A stretch of DNA of 51,972 nt from Gnetum montanum (GCA_015680685.1 MNCI01011090.1:1660-53631), one strand, 5' to 3'; counted from the stretch's first letter, positions 12,001 to 23,550 are shown. The notes: a model not told the origin generated them from the sequence alone. Made by a program: numbers and translations.

Positions 12001-12398
12001 TCCAATTTTCCCTATGATGCTACCATGCATGTTCTCTATAGATGAAAACTCTTGGAGGGCTATTTGAACTAGGGCTAGGATCCCTTCTCCATCGTGAAGG
12101 CTATCTACATTATAGGTAAAAAGGTAATAAGCATCCTAAGTCATGTGATAATATGTCAAAAGAAATCAAAATCAAATCAAATCAAAGAAAATCACAATCA
12201 AGCTCATCCTTCGACACAATAAACCATCCCAGGTGGGTTTTGGAAGGTGGTGTGCATACGATGGGCAAGGAATACAGTGTGATACTTATGATAACACTGG
12301 AACTCAGGCATCTCCCAAATCCAAGATAAGAGTCTGAGTCCTTTTGGGCACTGGCTTGAGCTCTTTGCCCCTTCACCTTCAGTAGGTTCATCTGACAT
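9039..12398 (-). pseudogene. multi-exon antisense gene inside element A, coiled-coil protein
   Basis: Read on the minus strand, seven exons join in one frame of about 920 codons: 12398-12209, 12104-11850, 11766-10709, about 10636-10402, 10253-10110, 10019-9199 and 9101-9039. Introns are 72-148 bases and T-rich. Four have clean GT..AG ends: GTAAGT..TTGTAG at 11849-11767, 10401-10254, 10109-10020, and 9198-9102 ending TTTATGCAG. The donor at 12208 is degraded (GA), as is the acceptor near 10637. Phases are 1,1,0,1,1,0. Exon 3 includes an open 133-codon block (11668-11267) with EITDNLFSYLFGVHSKVLPIG. Exon 4 is acidic (EEEPLEEE) and exon 6 is coiled-coil-like (QLEDLQLRYNFLMAHDKL). In-frame stops, mostly TAG, TGA or TAA replacing C- or G-containing codons, show decay. 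The function is unknown. It may be a captured host gene or a resident antisense ORF of the Tat clade. Confidence 0.72.
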
Positions 12399-12566
12399 GA
12401 ACTTTAAGATACCTCAATTTACCCCAAGCAACAACATCTTTACTATAACACCTATTGCCTCAATTGATAAGTGTGACCATATGATTACACTGAAGTCACA
12501 AAGTAGGAATTCCACAAATTCATGTGCACCCTCCCAAAACCAAACCACATAATGTCCCAAACAACT

Positions 12567-12785
12567 GCTAGTCATGCTCCTAGGGAGCGTGAAAATTGTA
12601 GAATTAAAAAAATTTAAAAAATTTTCTAAGTGTTGTCATGCTCCCATGGAGCGTGATGACCGTGGAACAATTGAAAAATTTTCTAGTACTAGTCATGCTA
12701 CCAAGGAGTGTGACAATTGTAGAGTTACTAGTAAAAAATTTGCAAAAATTTTCCAAGTGTTTGTCATGCTCTAAGGGATGCCTAA
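12567..12785. repeat. three tandem copies with CATGCTCC/GGAGCGTG dyad
   Basis: Three copies of a unit near 70 bases: a dyad CATGCTCCxxxGGAGCGTGA, then AATTGTAGA, then an A-rich run and TTTTCTAAGTGTT. On the minus strand the block lies between the antisense TATA box and the antisense gene, so it could be leader, intron or control sequence. The same TTTTCTAAGTG and CATGCTCC words occur in the LTRs of element A. Confidence 0.65.
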
Positions 12786-13517
12786 AGCTTAACTAAGTCC
12801 TATTCCATGACACAAAATGATAAAAGAGAGAAGAAAACCCTTTGTCCCATGATGTGGCATGAAATGCCCACAAAACCTTGTTTAGTCCTGTTACGTGGAA
12901 CATGCAGGAGGCCCTTGTCCTACCACATGAAACACATATTATCCCAAAACCCCATTCCATCCCATGACATGGGATGCCACAGAAAATCTCATCCCATCCC
13001 ATAGAGTAGGACGTGCATCTAACGCCATCACAAAAATCCATCACCAAGATCCTTGCCCAGCATTGTGATGCAAACCATCCCTAAACCATTGATGTCAATA
13101 AAAAATGGGACAAGAAAAAGAAAAAGAAAAAAATGCATGGCGCACGTCCCCTCCTTGGCTAGGACACAATGGCCATGGTGATGGTGGTAGTGGTGGTGGT
13201 TCCTACTCATAGCAGGCCACCACCCAAACCCCAAAATTATGAGGGTAGCATGATGGCCTACCTAGCAGACAACGTACGAATGTTCCTCAATGCATGCTCT
13301 AGGAAGACACTGCAAGATGCACTCACCTTCATCAACGTTGATAAGGCTAGGATGTCTATGCTCAATCCTACATGCCATTTTGCTGTCATGCTCTATCTCT
13401 CCTGGTATCATGCTCTAGCTTTCCTTGGTGTCCACTATGCTCTGCTTTGGCTACACTGTGCTCTAATGACAGTTAGCTTAAATGGTGAAAATGACATGTT
13501 TACTATGGATAAACCTC
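12786..13517. other. presumed 5' region of the antisense gene
   Basis: From 12810 to 13010 there are scattered copies of CCCATGACATGGGATGCCAC-like words on a CA/TG-rich background. 13165-13200 is a GGTGGTAGTGGT-type triplet run. No frame is sustained on either strand. The 124-codon plus-strand frame at 13169-13543 has no family match and crosses the antisense TATA box, so it is probably a chance ORF. Confidence 0.4.
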
Positions 13518-13640
13518 TATTTATACCCTTTAGGATCAAGTGACATGTCACCCCTCCGGGATGTCCTGTGTTTCGCATGTAATGCTGAACATCCCGTGTC
13601 CTATGCGTAACATAGAATGCCCCATGTCCCATGCACTGTG
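13518..13640 (-). promoter_or_regulatory. antisense promoter of element A
   Basis: On the minus strand GGGTATAAATAGAGG carries a strong TATA box (13525-13518). Just upstream (13530-13640) are repeats of GGACATGGGGCAT and GGACACGGGATGTT-like words and the dyad GGTGACATGTCACTTG. It points toward the antisense gene, whose presumed ATG is 1.1 kb further on. The 3' DNA from 13641 to 14017 is AT-rich with nothing recognised. Confidence 0.5.
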
Positions 13641-14017
13641 ACACCCAGAGTTAGAAAACTTTTCCATCTTTTTAAGCTTTTTACACCTAGAAAAGTTTTG
13701 CATTTTCTGGTTTCCCAATAAACATTTAGCTTGGTCCCATGTCCAAACCCTTTCAACCCTTGCTTAGACATACACCCCACATTTAGTCTATGGTCCGCTA
13801 TGACCTAAATTGGCAATTTTGTGACCAATTGGGGCCATAGGAAAGAACACAAAAAAGTAATAAAATAGTAAAATGTACAAAATGTATATAAATGCCTCAC
13901 TTTAGATACTGCATGGTAAATTTTTATAGCATCGTTTTCCTTATTCTATGCATTTTTCTTTAATAAAATAGGCATCGCTTGACATTTTTCTAGTTATTTT
14001 GCAAGATCTGTTGAAAA

Positions 14018-15141
14018 ATGAGCACATATGAGAGTCTTCTTTTGCACTTAGCCTTGACTAGACCTTATGGAAAACTCATGAGATGCATAAACACAAAGAT
14101 TTTAGACTTCGAACCACTTACCTATGACACCAACATAGCATCCTTAGAGGCACTACCAGATTGGCCAGAACATCTAGTCCAAGTTTTAGACTTAGAAGTA
14201 GGTGACGTGACCGAGGATCCCCTCATAGAAGTTCTTGTAACAACTTGTAAGGGTGACGTAAAAGCATTGAAACTTAGTACCTTACTAGAGCCTCAAATCC
14301 AATAAAGCATCTCTAATGTCCTTAGTTACAATGTCAAGGCATTCACATGGTCTTACGAGAACATGCCAGGCTTAGACCATGTATAATATAACATAACATT
14401 ATTCTGGATCCATGCATTAAAGTAGTTAAACAAAAGGCTCATAAAATCAAGCTTGAGGTTACACTGGCCATCTATGATGAGATCACTAAGATTTATAAAG
14501 CCAATATTATCTGGGTTGTTGACTATGTAGATTGGGTTTCGAATATCATAGTTGTCCCCAAGAAAACCATAGGTATATGCATTTGCATAGACTTTCAAGA
14601 CCTAAATAAGGAAACCATTAAAGATGATTTCTCATTGCCTAGTATTGAGCAACTCGTAAATACTATGGCCAATCATGCCTTGTTTTCCTTCATGGATGGG
14701 TTCTTAGGGTATAACCAAATTCACATAAACCTAGAGCATCAGCTTACCACTACTTTCATGGCCCATTGGGGTACATTTTATTATACAATGATGCCCTTTG
14801 GATTAAAGAATGCAGGAGCAATGTATCAACGTGCAATGAAATATATTTTTAACAATTATTTGAGAGAATTACTCAATGACTACATTGAGGATATAGCAGT
14901 TAAGTCCAAAATAGCTCATGACCATGTGAATGACTTGGACTGTGTCCTCAAACGTTGCTGTAGACATGACCTTAGGATTAACCCCAAGAAAAGTGTCTTT
15001 GGCATCAAAACTAGTCACATGTTAGGCTTTGTGGTATCAGAAGTAGGAATACAAGTAGACCTTGACAAGGCCAAGGCTATCATTGACCTAGCTCCTTTGG
15101 AAAACCTTAAAGAGTTACATGGGTTACAAGGTAGGATATAA
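14018..15141 (+). pseudogene. pol: reverse transcriptase of element A
   Basis: An open stretch at 14018-14305 encodes the acidic PR-RT linker. The RT domain follows with stops, then is open for 168 codons at 14635-15141. Landmarks are FSFMDGFLGYNQIHI (fingers/palm A), MPFGLKNAGAMYQRAM (motif B, a Tat hallmark), and DYIEDIAVKS where YxDD is expected. The YIED reading replaces the first catalytic aspartate of that pair, so polymerase activity is lost. LGFVVSEVGIQVDLDKAKAI and the beginning of the RNase H connection follow. The enzyme would copy element RNA into DNA inside the particle. Confidence 0.88.
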
Positions 15142-15640
15142 TTCATACGTAGGTTTATCACAAGATTGATTTATAAGTTACAACCAATGTAACATCTGCT
15201 CAAAAAAGGAGTCAACTTTGAATGGACAGATCAATGCCAAGAGGCATTTGACAACTTGAAAAAGGAGTTGGTTCAACTTTCAATAGTCTACCCTTCGCAA
15301 AGAGATAAGCCTTTCTACATCTACCTTGCAACCTTAGACACGTCTATTGCCTCCCTACTTTGTCAAAAGCAAGATGATGGTTCCGAAGTCCTTGTTTACT
15401 ATTTAAGCTATGCACTAGTAGCACATATGGCAAAATATAGGATGTGGAGAAAAACTATCTTGCATTAGTCTTTGGGCTTAAAAAGTGGAGACACTACCTT
15501 TTCCATAGCCAAGTCAATGTCATTTGTAAAAGCAACGTACTTAGGGCTATCACAACAAACATATACGAAAGGTTGAAGGCCATAACTATAGAGGTTGACT
15601 TGCACTACATAGTGCAGGAAGCCATAAAAGGTTGAGCAAT
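15142..15640 (+). pseudogene. gypsy-type RNase H of element A
   Basis: This continues the RT frame with stops. It reads KKGVNFEWTDQCQEAFDNLK, then KPFYIYLATLDTSIASLL in place of the LYLAVSxxAVSAVL strand, then LALVFGLKKWRHYLFHSQVNVI, matching the C-terminal half of gypsy RNase H. A frameshift lies near 15455. This domain sits between RT and the second RNase H, as in all Tat elements. Confidence 0.8.
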
Positions 15641-15719
15641 AGCTGCACAACTCACAGTTTCACCTATAGATGATCAAGCAAAGATATATCTAGGGTTCTT
15701 GGATGAGCATGTCAATAGT

Positions 15720-16145
15720 ATAAGTTAAGTACCTATATATTTTGAGGTTGTTTTACACTTTGATGGTGCTTCAACCACACAAGGTGGTAGTGGTACTACT
15801 GTTATCACATTCCCCTCTAGGGAGATATAACCCTTCACATACCACTTCACATTTCTTTGTACAAACAACATGGAGGAGTATGAAGGTCTCCTTAGGGGTA
15901 TCCTTGTAGCTCAAGAACTAGGAAACCAAAATATAGTAGTCCAAGGTGATTCATAGCTAGTAATTAACCAAGTCACAAAGGTTTACGCTTGTAAAGCACA
16001 ACATTTACAATCTTACTGTGATATTACAAAACACCTGCTAAAACAATTTACAACCATAGATGTTCAACATATTCCCTACAATGAAAACACCATAGCTGAT
16101 GCACTAGCTACTTTAGCCTTAAGCATAGCACCAAATATGTTTTTC
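15720..16145 (+). pseudogene. second, archaeal-type RNase H of element A
   Basis: The translation reads LHFDGASTTQGGSGTTV, CTNNMEEYEGLLRGILVAQELG, VVQGDS*LVINQV and HIPYNENTIADALATLA. These are the four catalytic-motif regions of an RNase HI domain: D in FDGAS, E in EEYE, D in GDS, D in ADAL. All four acidic residues are still visible despite a stop after GDS. This additional domain is known from the Tat clade and is the clearest lineage marker here. It would degrade the RNA strand of the RNA:DNA hybrid. Confidence 0.88.
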
Positions 16146-16259
16146 ACTTTGCCCACTTTAATAGTGGACTATACTAAAACTATAATTCACATAACAAGCA
16201 TCACATCCATAAGTATGGCCCACACCCAAGAATGGTATGATGATATTAAAGCATACCTC

Positions 16260-17475
16260 CAATATGGATAACCCCACAAAACATAACATCTACCCAAAAG
16301 GATGTAGTATGAAAATGATCACGGTAGTACATCCTTGTAGGTGATAGCACCCTATGTCATAGATCCTATGAAGGAATATTTTTAACTTGTGTTAGTGACA
16401 ATGAAGCACAAAAGATCATTGAAAAAGTCCATGTAGGACTATGTGGGGGTCACATAGCTCCTAGAGTAATGGCAGCAAAAATTAGATGTCTAGGCTATTA
16501 CTGGCCTTATATGGAGTGCAATTTCCATCTCCAAGGTTAGAACATGTGACGTGTGTTAGGGACATGGGAACCTAATGCATGTGTGACCTACTAAAATGCA
16601 TATTACATAGATCACATGGCCATTCCAATGTTGGGGGTTGGACATCATAGGGCCTATAATGCCTAAGTCCTCTGTAGGACATAGCTTCATCATTACTACA
16701 ATTGAGTATTTCACAAAGTGGGTTGAATCTATTCCCCTTAGGAAGAAAACATCCCAACAAGTTTGCAAATTCATTCTTGACAACATAGTGATCCGATTTG
16801 GCCTCCCCATGACTATAGTCATAGACAATGAGCCACAATTTAGCAATGCAGAAACCAAAGCCTTTTATGAAAACCTTGACATCAAACACTTTTTCTCATC
16901 CCCATACTACTCACAGGCGAATGGTCAAGAAAAAGCTACAAACAATGTTGTTATCAACCTCTTGAAAAGGATGCTTAACAATAGCAAGTAATAATGGCAT
17001 GAAAAAATTAGTCTATGCACTATGGGCCCATCACACAATGTGCAGAACTAAGATAGGTAAAATACCATATAGTCTTGTGTATGGATCTGAAGTAGTGTTG
17101 CCTCTTGAATTGTAGTTCCCATCACTTTGTATGATTCTCTCGAGCTTCATTGATGAGGTTCAAAATAATGAGTTAAGAGCCATGAACATCAACTCCATAG
17201 AGGAGGAGTGCATAGAAACACTTGATCACATCAAGTGGTACCAAGAGAAGCAATGGAAAAAGAACCATAAAAGTTAGCATTAACACCCAAGCAAGAAAGG
17301 GGACTTGGTTGTTAAGGTCATCTACGAGCCCATAGATATATTCTCAGTCAATTAGGAAGGACCCTTTTTGGTCACTAAGGTGTATGATAATGGAGCCTTG
17401 AAGTTCACTGGTTTAGATGGTAATGAATTTGCCAATCTTGTTAACCACTTGTACCTTAAGCTGTATTATACCTAA
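16260..17475 (+). pseudogene. integrase of element A
   Basis: The N-terminal zinc-binding part shows VGLCGGHIAPRVMAAKI and GYYWPYM (about 16425-16515). The core is open at 16638-16991: WGLDIIGP (first aspartate), IEYFTKWVESIPLRKKT, VIDNEPQF (second aspartate), then ANGQEKATNNV, where the expected catalytic glutamate of GQAEATN is lysine. The C-terminal part with many stops ends in GPFLVTKVYDNGALKFTGLDG and LYLKLYYT at the stop near 17475, a GPF/Y-like module without chromodomain. With the altered catalytic residue and later stops the enzyme would be dead. Confidence 0.85.
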
Positions 17476-17514
17476 TGTGCAGTACCACACCAATGACACA
17501 AGAAAGGTAAGCAA

Positions 17515-17715
17515 ACCATCTAATATGATGTTAAACTAGCACAAAGTGTCCGCTATGACATTAAATTGGCATAGAATGTCCTTAGGCTACGATGTTAAAT
17601 TGGCATCGATGACATAGTCTGCTATGACCTTAAACTTGACATCCATCATCCGCTACAATGTTAAACTAGCACAATGATCTACTAGGACCTTAAACTAGTA
17701 CAGTAGGTGGTCTAT
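17515..17715. repeat. 3' tandem repeat block of element A
   Basis: Five or six degenerate units of about 35-40 bases with core CTATGACCTTAAACTAGCAC lie directly after the integrase stop. The core shares CTTAAACT with the block at 8558-8850. Tat/Ogre elements are known to carry such hypervariable 3' repeats, which can seed satellites. Confidence 0.7.
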
Positions 17716-19240
17716 CAAGACCTAAAACTAGGTTCACAGTTCGAAACCTATAGTTCAACACACATAGTTCTATAGAAAAGCAAGCAAGAATACTTTCCAT
17801 CCTTCGTCACTTGCTCACACTTTTCAGGTAGGATGGGGTGGGACATTGCAGTTCTAGTATGAAGTTCACATCATCAAGGAAAATCCCTCTAGGACATTTG
17901 AATTTCTTCCATCCCTGGCATCCTGTTGATCATTTGGGGATGCCGCTTGGCATCTTGCTGACCTTCTAGAGCTATCTTTGCCACCACCAATAATTATAGC
18001 CATAGCTCTCACCATTAGCAGCACTCACTAGAGTCCCAGCAGTACTATGGCCTAGCCACAACACTACCATTCTTCAGCCCTGACAATCGCCTAAGTTTGG
18101 AAGAACATTTGGTAGCATGGCTTCTCACCTTACAGCTAAGTTTCCTAGCTCTTGCCATTGGTGAGGATTTCTGAGCACTTGCATCACGATTGCCTCTAGC
18201 CACTGAAGTGCTCACTTCTAGTGTGATTACTAGAGCTTTCTAGCCTACCACCACTGACACTTGCACTAGCCTTCTTGCTTTGGATATTGCATGCAATTGA
18301 CCTAGCACTCATAGCCCTCGCAATGCCCAGGTAGATAAGACTTTTCCCTCATCTCACCTGGTGGTTATTTTTCTTGCTTTCTCTTTGTTGCATTTGTATG
18401 ATGAAGCCTAGGTGGAATTTTTCAAGGGTGCATTTCATCAAAACAATAAGGAACTGCATTGTTTTGATCTATCCACTTTGGCTCACCTAGCTAATTAAGA
18501 GTGCACATCTCTAATATCCCCTTAGTCAAACTAACCTCTACCTCTTGATCTTGCAATCTCCCACATCCCTTGCAAGCTATCCCAATGCACATGTAACCTT
18601 TCTTGCAGTTAGCCACTAAACCCATGATGGACATAAAGTAGCTTGTTCCATTGGAAGCCTTTGTGGGCTAGTCAAAGCCCCACATGAATGTAACACAACT
18701 CATCCCAAGGAGGAAACACCTATCCTATAGATGTGATGTGGTTGCCTTAGTTTACTCATAAAAAATGAAAAAAATGATGATGAATGAAAATGATAAATGA
18801 AAAAAGAGGAAAAGAAGAAAAAAAGAAAAATAAAGAAGATGGGAAAATGGGACAGGATAAGTGCCCAAATCAAATGGCACAATTGCTATTTCACAACTAG
18901 TTCAGCCTTGGAATGATTGTCTCACAAGTACTCCAATGAGAGGTCAAAATCCAAAGGGTAGGCCACCTCTGCTTATTGACTCCCTCATAAGCTTTCTAAT
19001 GAGGGATCATGCTTTGGTAGTGAGCCATCACAGACTTGCATCCGATAGCTATTCACTCTATCCATCATCCGTTGACCCATCTCCCTAAGTTATTCCCTAT
19101 CACACCTCATTGCCTTAGCATTCTCAAGAATAGTAAAGTGTCATCCAAGCAGGCACTCATAAATGGTGTTGGTGTCATGTTCATCATGGTATTTCTTATT
19201 CTTTGTTAGTGTCTCTCAGGCTAGTCCTTTAGACATCAAC
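17716..19240. other. noncoding 3' region of element A
   Basis: There is no supportable gene. 18755-18852 is an A/G-rich low-complexity run (GAAAAAGAGG-like), which creates a spurious phenylalanine-rich minus-strand ORF. The rest has moderate base composition without sustained frames. Confidence 0.6.
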
Positions 19241-19253
19241 AAAGAGGGGCTAG
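19241..19253 (+). promoter_or_regulatory. polypurine tract of element A
   Basis: AAAGAGGGGCTAG immediately precedes the TG of the 3' LTR. This is where plus-strand DNA synthesis would be primed. Confidence 0.7.
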
Positions 19254-21135
19254 TGAAACACCACCAATTTTGGGCTCTTGCAGTTTAATGGAAGATTCAT
19301 CTAAGAGCCAAAAATTGGGTAAAATTTTTCTAAGTCTAGTGTTACACTACACAACATAGATAGAATAACACATTGGAAGTAGTGAATTTTACAAAATTTT
19401 TCAAATTCTACCTACTATGCTCCCTAGCACAGCCAATGTGACATAGTTCCATGGCCATTCTGCATAAATGTTAAGCTAGAAGTGGTCAGATGTCACTTAA
19501 AATGGACCAAACAATTTGACAAATTTTCTATCTCTTAGATTATCAAGCTCGCTATGCTCTCTAGCTTGACCAGCTTAACACATGTCCTGGGTGGCAGTCC
19601 ACTTAGGTGCCAAGCTAGAGGTCATCAAAAGTGCTCAACATGGGAAAAATAGATTTGCAAATTTTCTATCTTTCGGGCTTGTTATGCTCTACTATGCTAC
19701 ATAGCGTAGCGAGCATAATAAAGGTTTTAGGGCTAAAATTTTTTTACGTGTTGGACAAAGATTTGGTAAGCTGTTTTGACATGGGAGATGCATTTCCTAG
19801 ATTTTGAAGTTGCCTATCTTGCTACACTCTAATGTGTGATCAGCGTGCCATGAAGAAACATTGCAAATTTGGGCAAATTTCATAAAAATATTTTTTCTAT
19901 GCTCTACTATGCTATGTAGCATATATAGCATGACAAGTGAAAATCTGCAGAACTTTTTGAAGTGTTCATGCTACACTCCATCATGTTGTGCAGCGTAGAC
20001 AGCGTGACACTTGGAAAATGCCTCCAAATGTCTTTAGAAGCTCCCAGAACCCAACATCGACCTTCATTTTAGTTCTTACATCCCTTCAATGGCCAAGAAC
20101 AATAGTTTGCTTTGCTTTTGCACCCTCCATTAACCCCTAAAATTGTCCCTATGCTTGACCCTACTTAGAAGAGGGGGAAGATATAGTCTTGGAGCATAGA
20201 CTCCAAGTTGCACTTGTTAGGGCATTGTTTACAGGTATATGATAGTCCTTTAGACTTTGGCACATGTAGTTTAGGCAGTGTGGTCATAGTTTGGTAGTTT
20301 CTAAGTTAACATTTCTATCTTGTAGAGCGTAACACCATTGAGCTTGACATTTTGAGCATAACATGTTAGCGTGACTTGTCCATGCCCATGCTACATGGGA
20401 CCTAGGCCATGTGGCATCCAGTTTGTATCTCACATCAACCTTAGCTCTATAAATACCCCAATAATCAACATTCTAGTGGTTGATTAGCAAATTGTTTCAA
20501 GCATCAAGCATTAGATAACTCTTCTCATCTTCATCACTCCTACACTTGAGCACTCGAGTTCGACACCTGGCTAAGCATCATGATGTAGTTTTCCTTGCAT
20601 TCACACAACATGAAAATTTCCAGCCTAGTAGATCTAGTCTCCTTCACAGTTGCTAGCGTTGCACCCGTGATGTCTTAGAGACTATAACCACATGACTATG
20701 CTACCTTTGTGCCTATCTAATGCCACATACCATCTTTAGACATTGTGAAATTAGAAGTTGTGCACCCCAATATTTGGGTGGTGAATTTCTTCACTCTTGA
20801 ACTATGATTCTATAGTTTCAACATTTATTTCAAATCTCTTAGCATTCTCTCAGAAGTTGCCTTTTCCATTTTCTTCTACTATCAATATGCGTTTACATAT
20901 TCACATTACATTACGTTTTGTTCTTCATCATTATCCCAACTATCGCACAAACCTCACTAAAACTTTGTTTACAAATGGTTATTGTTACACCATGTAAGTC
21001 CCTATCTGATTGACTAGACCATTTAGGGCACCTCATTCTAGTTTCACCTAGCACGACCCTTGCATGGATTTAGGGTTAGGTTGTATGCTTGCGAACCTCT
21101 CGATGTTCCAACCACTGACATTCTTGGACATCACA
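19254..21135 (+). repeat. 3' LTR of element A
   Basis: It is homologous along its whole length to 2346-4263, including the dyads, the TATA box at 20448-20455 and the sequence around ACAAATGGTTATTGTTACACC. It ends CACA, followed by ACTAA (target duplication). Differences from the 5' copy are many, so the insertion is old. Confidence 0.92.
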
Positions 21136-21745
21136 ACTAATGGTACAACCTTTCAATAAGTTAAATTTATTAGATGGGCCTCTAATAAACTAATTTTTTT
21201 ATATTCATGTTTAAATTATTGTCCTTAGTAAATGGCTTACATGAATCTACTAACAAAAAGCTAATGTCATATATCAAACATTCCATGGATAGAAGCTCAG
21301 GAAATTGATATGAATTGTTGGAAGGAACATTATAAATGGATAGGATCAAAATCAAGAGACCAATAGTCACTTCACCATTTAGCCTTGTTTATGAATTAAA
21401 TGTTTAAATAAAAAATGACATTGTATATTTAGTGATAAAATTCATAGTAAATTATAGCTCATAATTAGATAAGAAATGAGCATTAATGAATTAATTGTCA
21501 AAAAGCTAGGTAGAAATTGATGAGACACAAGATAAGCTCTTATAAAATGTATCAATAATGAGGCAATGGTTTGATCATCAAGTGGTTTATAAGTCATTTA
21601 GAGAGGGAGATTTAGTATTATTAAGGAAAAGTAATAAAAAGAATGATCATGACAAATTTTTAATTAAGTAGACTAGAACATTGATGATTAAGCAATAAGT
21701 GGCATATAACAATTTCAAACTGGCTACTTTAGATGGATAGTTGTT
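21136..21745 (+). pseudogene. integrase of element B, 3' part
   Basis: The frame cut at 2345 resumes as NGTTFQ. Further on, with stops and shifts, VNGLHESTNKKLMSYIKHS matches the third catalytic region, with the glutamate kept in HEST. RIKIKRPIVTSPFSLVYEL follows, then FREGDLVLLRKS and NNFKLATLDG, the C-terminal GPF/Y-like module. This confirms that A is inserted in the middle of an integrase core. Confidence 0.78.
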
Positions 21746-23550
21746 AAATTACTCTTTAATACCATCCATCTGAAGCATTATTTAGAGTAACTGCCCACTT
21801 AAAATAGCTTAATAAATTTTGAAAGAAATTTAAATATGTATAGTGTGTTATAACTAATTTTTGAAGAGCTAGGCAATGAATTCAATCCATACTATAAGTA
21901 CGATTTGTTCATTAGATCATCAACATGCATGATTGGAAGAGTGACGCCTACAGTTAGAAAAAGATTATTTATAGTATTTGAAAAACCTAAAATGAAAGCT
22001 AGGTCCTTTATTTCTTATTTGTTTGCATATTATCTTGAACATCCATAAAGGATGTACTACACAGAAATTATTTATGAGCATCATAAAATATTCAATTTAT
22101 GACTTGGCTCTTAAATGACTTCTTAATGCTCACCAATTGAAGACAAATTCATGTTTACAAATGGATTGAAATAAATAAGTGTTCACACTTATCATTAGGA
22201 ATGGATCTTAAGAATGAAAAAAGCCCAATTCAAAACTTAAATGATGAGGATATCTTGGTTTCCCATCTTGAGAATGAAGAAGAAGAAAGAATTGAAAATT
22301 CTAGGAGATAGTAGGAAAGGAAAGAAGAGCCTAAAGAATATGTCTATCCAAAAGTTCCTAATATTGAATCACTTGCTTAGAATATAGAATCAGGTATCAG
22401 GAAACTTGCTTAAGGAATCATAGAGATTGAATATATGATGGCTATGAAAAGTAAAGTTTCAAAGAAAATTATGATTTTTGTGCATTATCTATCAATCCAC
22501 CCAGCTAAATTTTACTTTTTCTATTTTCCTGTATTTTATTTTACTAGGAATTAGGGTTTTTTCATCCCTACCTAAGCCTTAAGCTAGTAGGGAATTCTTC
22601 CCAAAAAATATTTAAATTTACATCAAGATATTTTGAATATATATAGCATTTTAAGTTTTTTTTAATTTTGTAAAGAATTATTATCATAATTATATCATTA
22701 CATGAAACAACAAGCAATCAAAATGCTAACCTTATTTGGAAAACTCTGCATGGGATTTTTCTAGCCAATAGGAAAATTCCTAAGAAAACATAATTATAGC
22801 TAAACTCAATGATTTTTAGATAGTATAAAATATAAATAATATTTTAAAGGAGCTTGTTAAATATATCTGAAATATCTATGTCAAATTATGGCATGTAANA
22901 TTGTTAAATATATCTGAAATATCTATGTCAAATTATGGCATGTAAACTAAGTAATTCATTTCCATGAGAATGAAAATGCATGATACTAGAAGCCTTACAG
23001 AAAGAATAAATGTTATAGCAAAAACGATTTGGGAAAACACCTAGGGATTAGTAAAAAAAATTTTATTTAAATCTAGCTAAGGATTTAAAATCAATTCACA
23101 ATCATGTGTATTTTCTTATTTATTGGAGCTCGTAGATTGTTAATCAACTAAATGTATTATTATTCAATGGGTCCATTTATTTATGTTTTGTAGAATTGAT
23201 TCATAGAACCAAATTTTGGTTCTAGATACTTTGGTTCTACAAGATAGACTCTTAACACATAAAATTTAAGATAATAAGTTTAGGTTAAAATTAGAAGGGA
23301 TTATACCTTAATCAACTTTTAAATAAGATAAATAGTTATTAAAAGAAAAGATCTTGCAAGCTTATAATTTGATTTAGCTCATTTTTAAGAAAGGTTTCCA
23401 CATTAGATAACACACTTAAACTAATATATTAAGGTAGCTTATGGAATCAAAGGTTAGACTTGATATAACTTAAAAGAAGAATAAACTTTTAATGGGGAGT
23501 TCAATTCTTCTTTTTAGCCATATAGATTATCCTATTATAGGAACTAAAAC
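21746..23550. other. unassigned AT-rich DNA downstream of element B
   Basis: Mostly noncoding. About 22200-22400 (+) translates, with a few stops, to an acidic stretch (VSHLENEEEERIENS) that may be the end of a retroelement protein. 22854-22898 is repeated exactly at 22901-22945 across a single N, probably an assembly fault. No LTR partner was found in the window. Confidence 0.4.

Larger units (their letters stand above)
2346..21135 (+). mobile_element. element A: Tat-lineage Ty3/gypsy retrotransposon, about 18.8 kb
   Basis: A complete but dead LTR retrotransposon on the + strand. Paired LTRs of 1,918 and 1,882 bases start TG and end TA/CA and are flanked by diverged 5-base target duplications. 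Inside, in order: leader with probable primer site, gag, protease, a 5.8-kb interval with an antisense spliced gene, RT, gypsy RNase H, a second archaeal-type RNase H, integrase, a repeat-bearing 3' region and a purine tract. The double RNase H and the RT signature GLKNAGAMYQRAM identify the Tat/Ogre clade. It is inserted in the integrase gene of element B. Stops in every domain show that it can no longer move itself. Confidence 0.9.

Noticed and set aside
12567-12785. CRISPR-like array
   Set aside because: Only three degenerate copies with decayed, non-unique spacers in plant retroelement DNA.
13169-13543. 124-codon plus-strand ORF as a gene of element A
   Set aside because: It starts in a GTGGTG triplet run, has no recognisable domain and overlaps the antisense promoter.
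18700-18882. Phenylalanine-rich 60-codon minus ORF
   Set aside because: It is the complement of the A/G-rich low-complexity run at 18755-18852.
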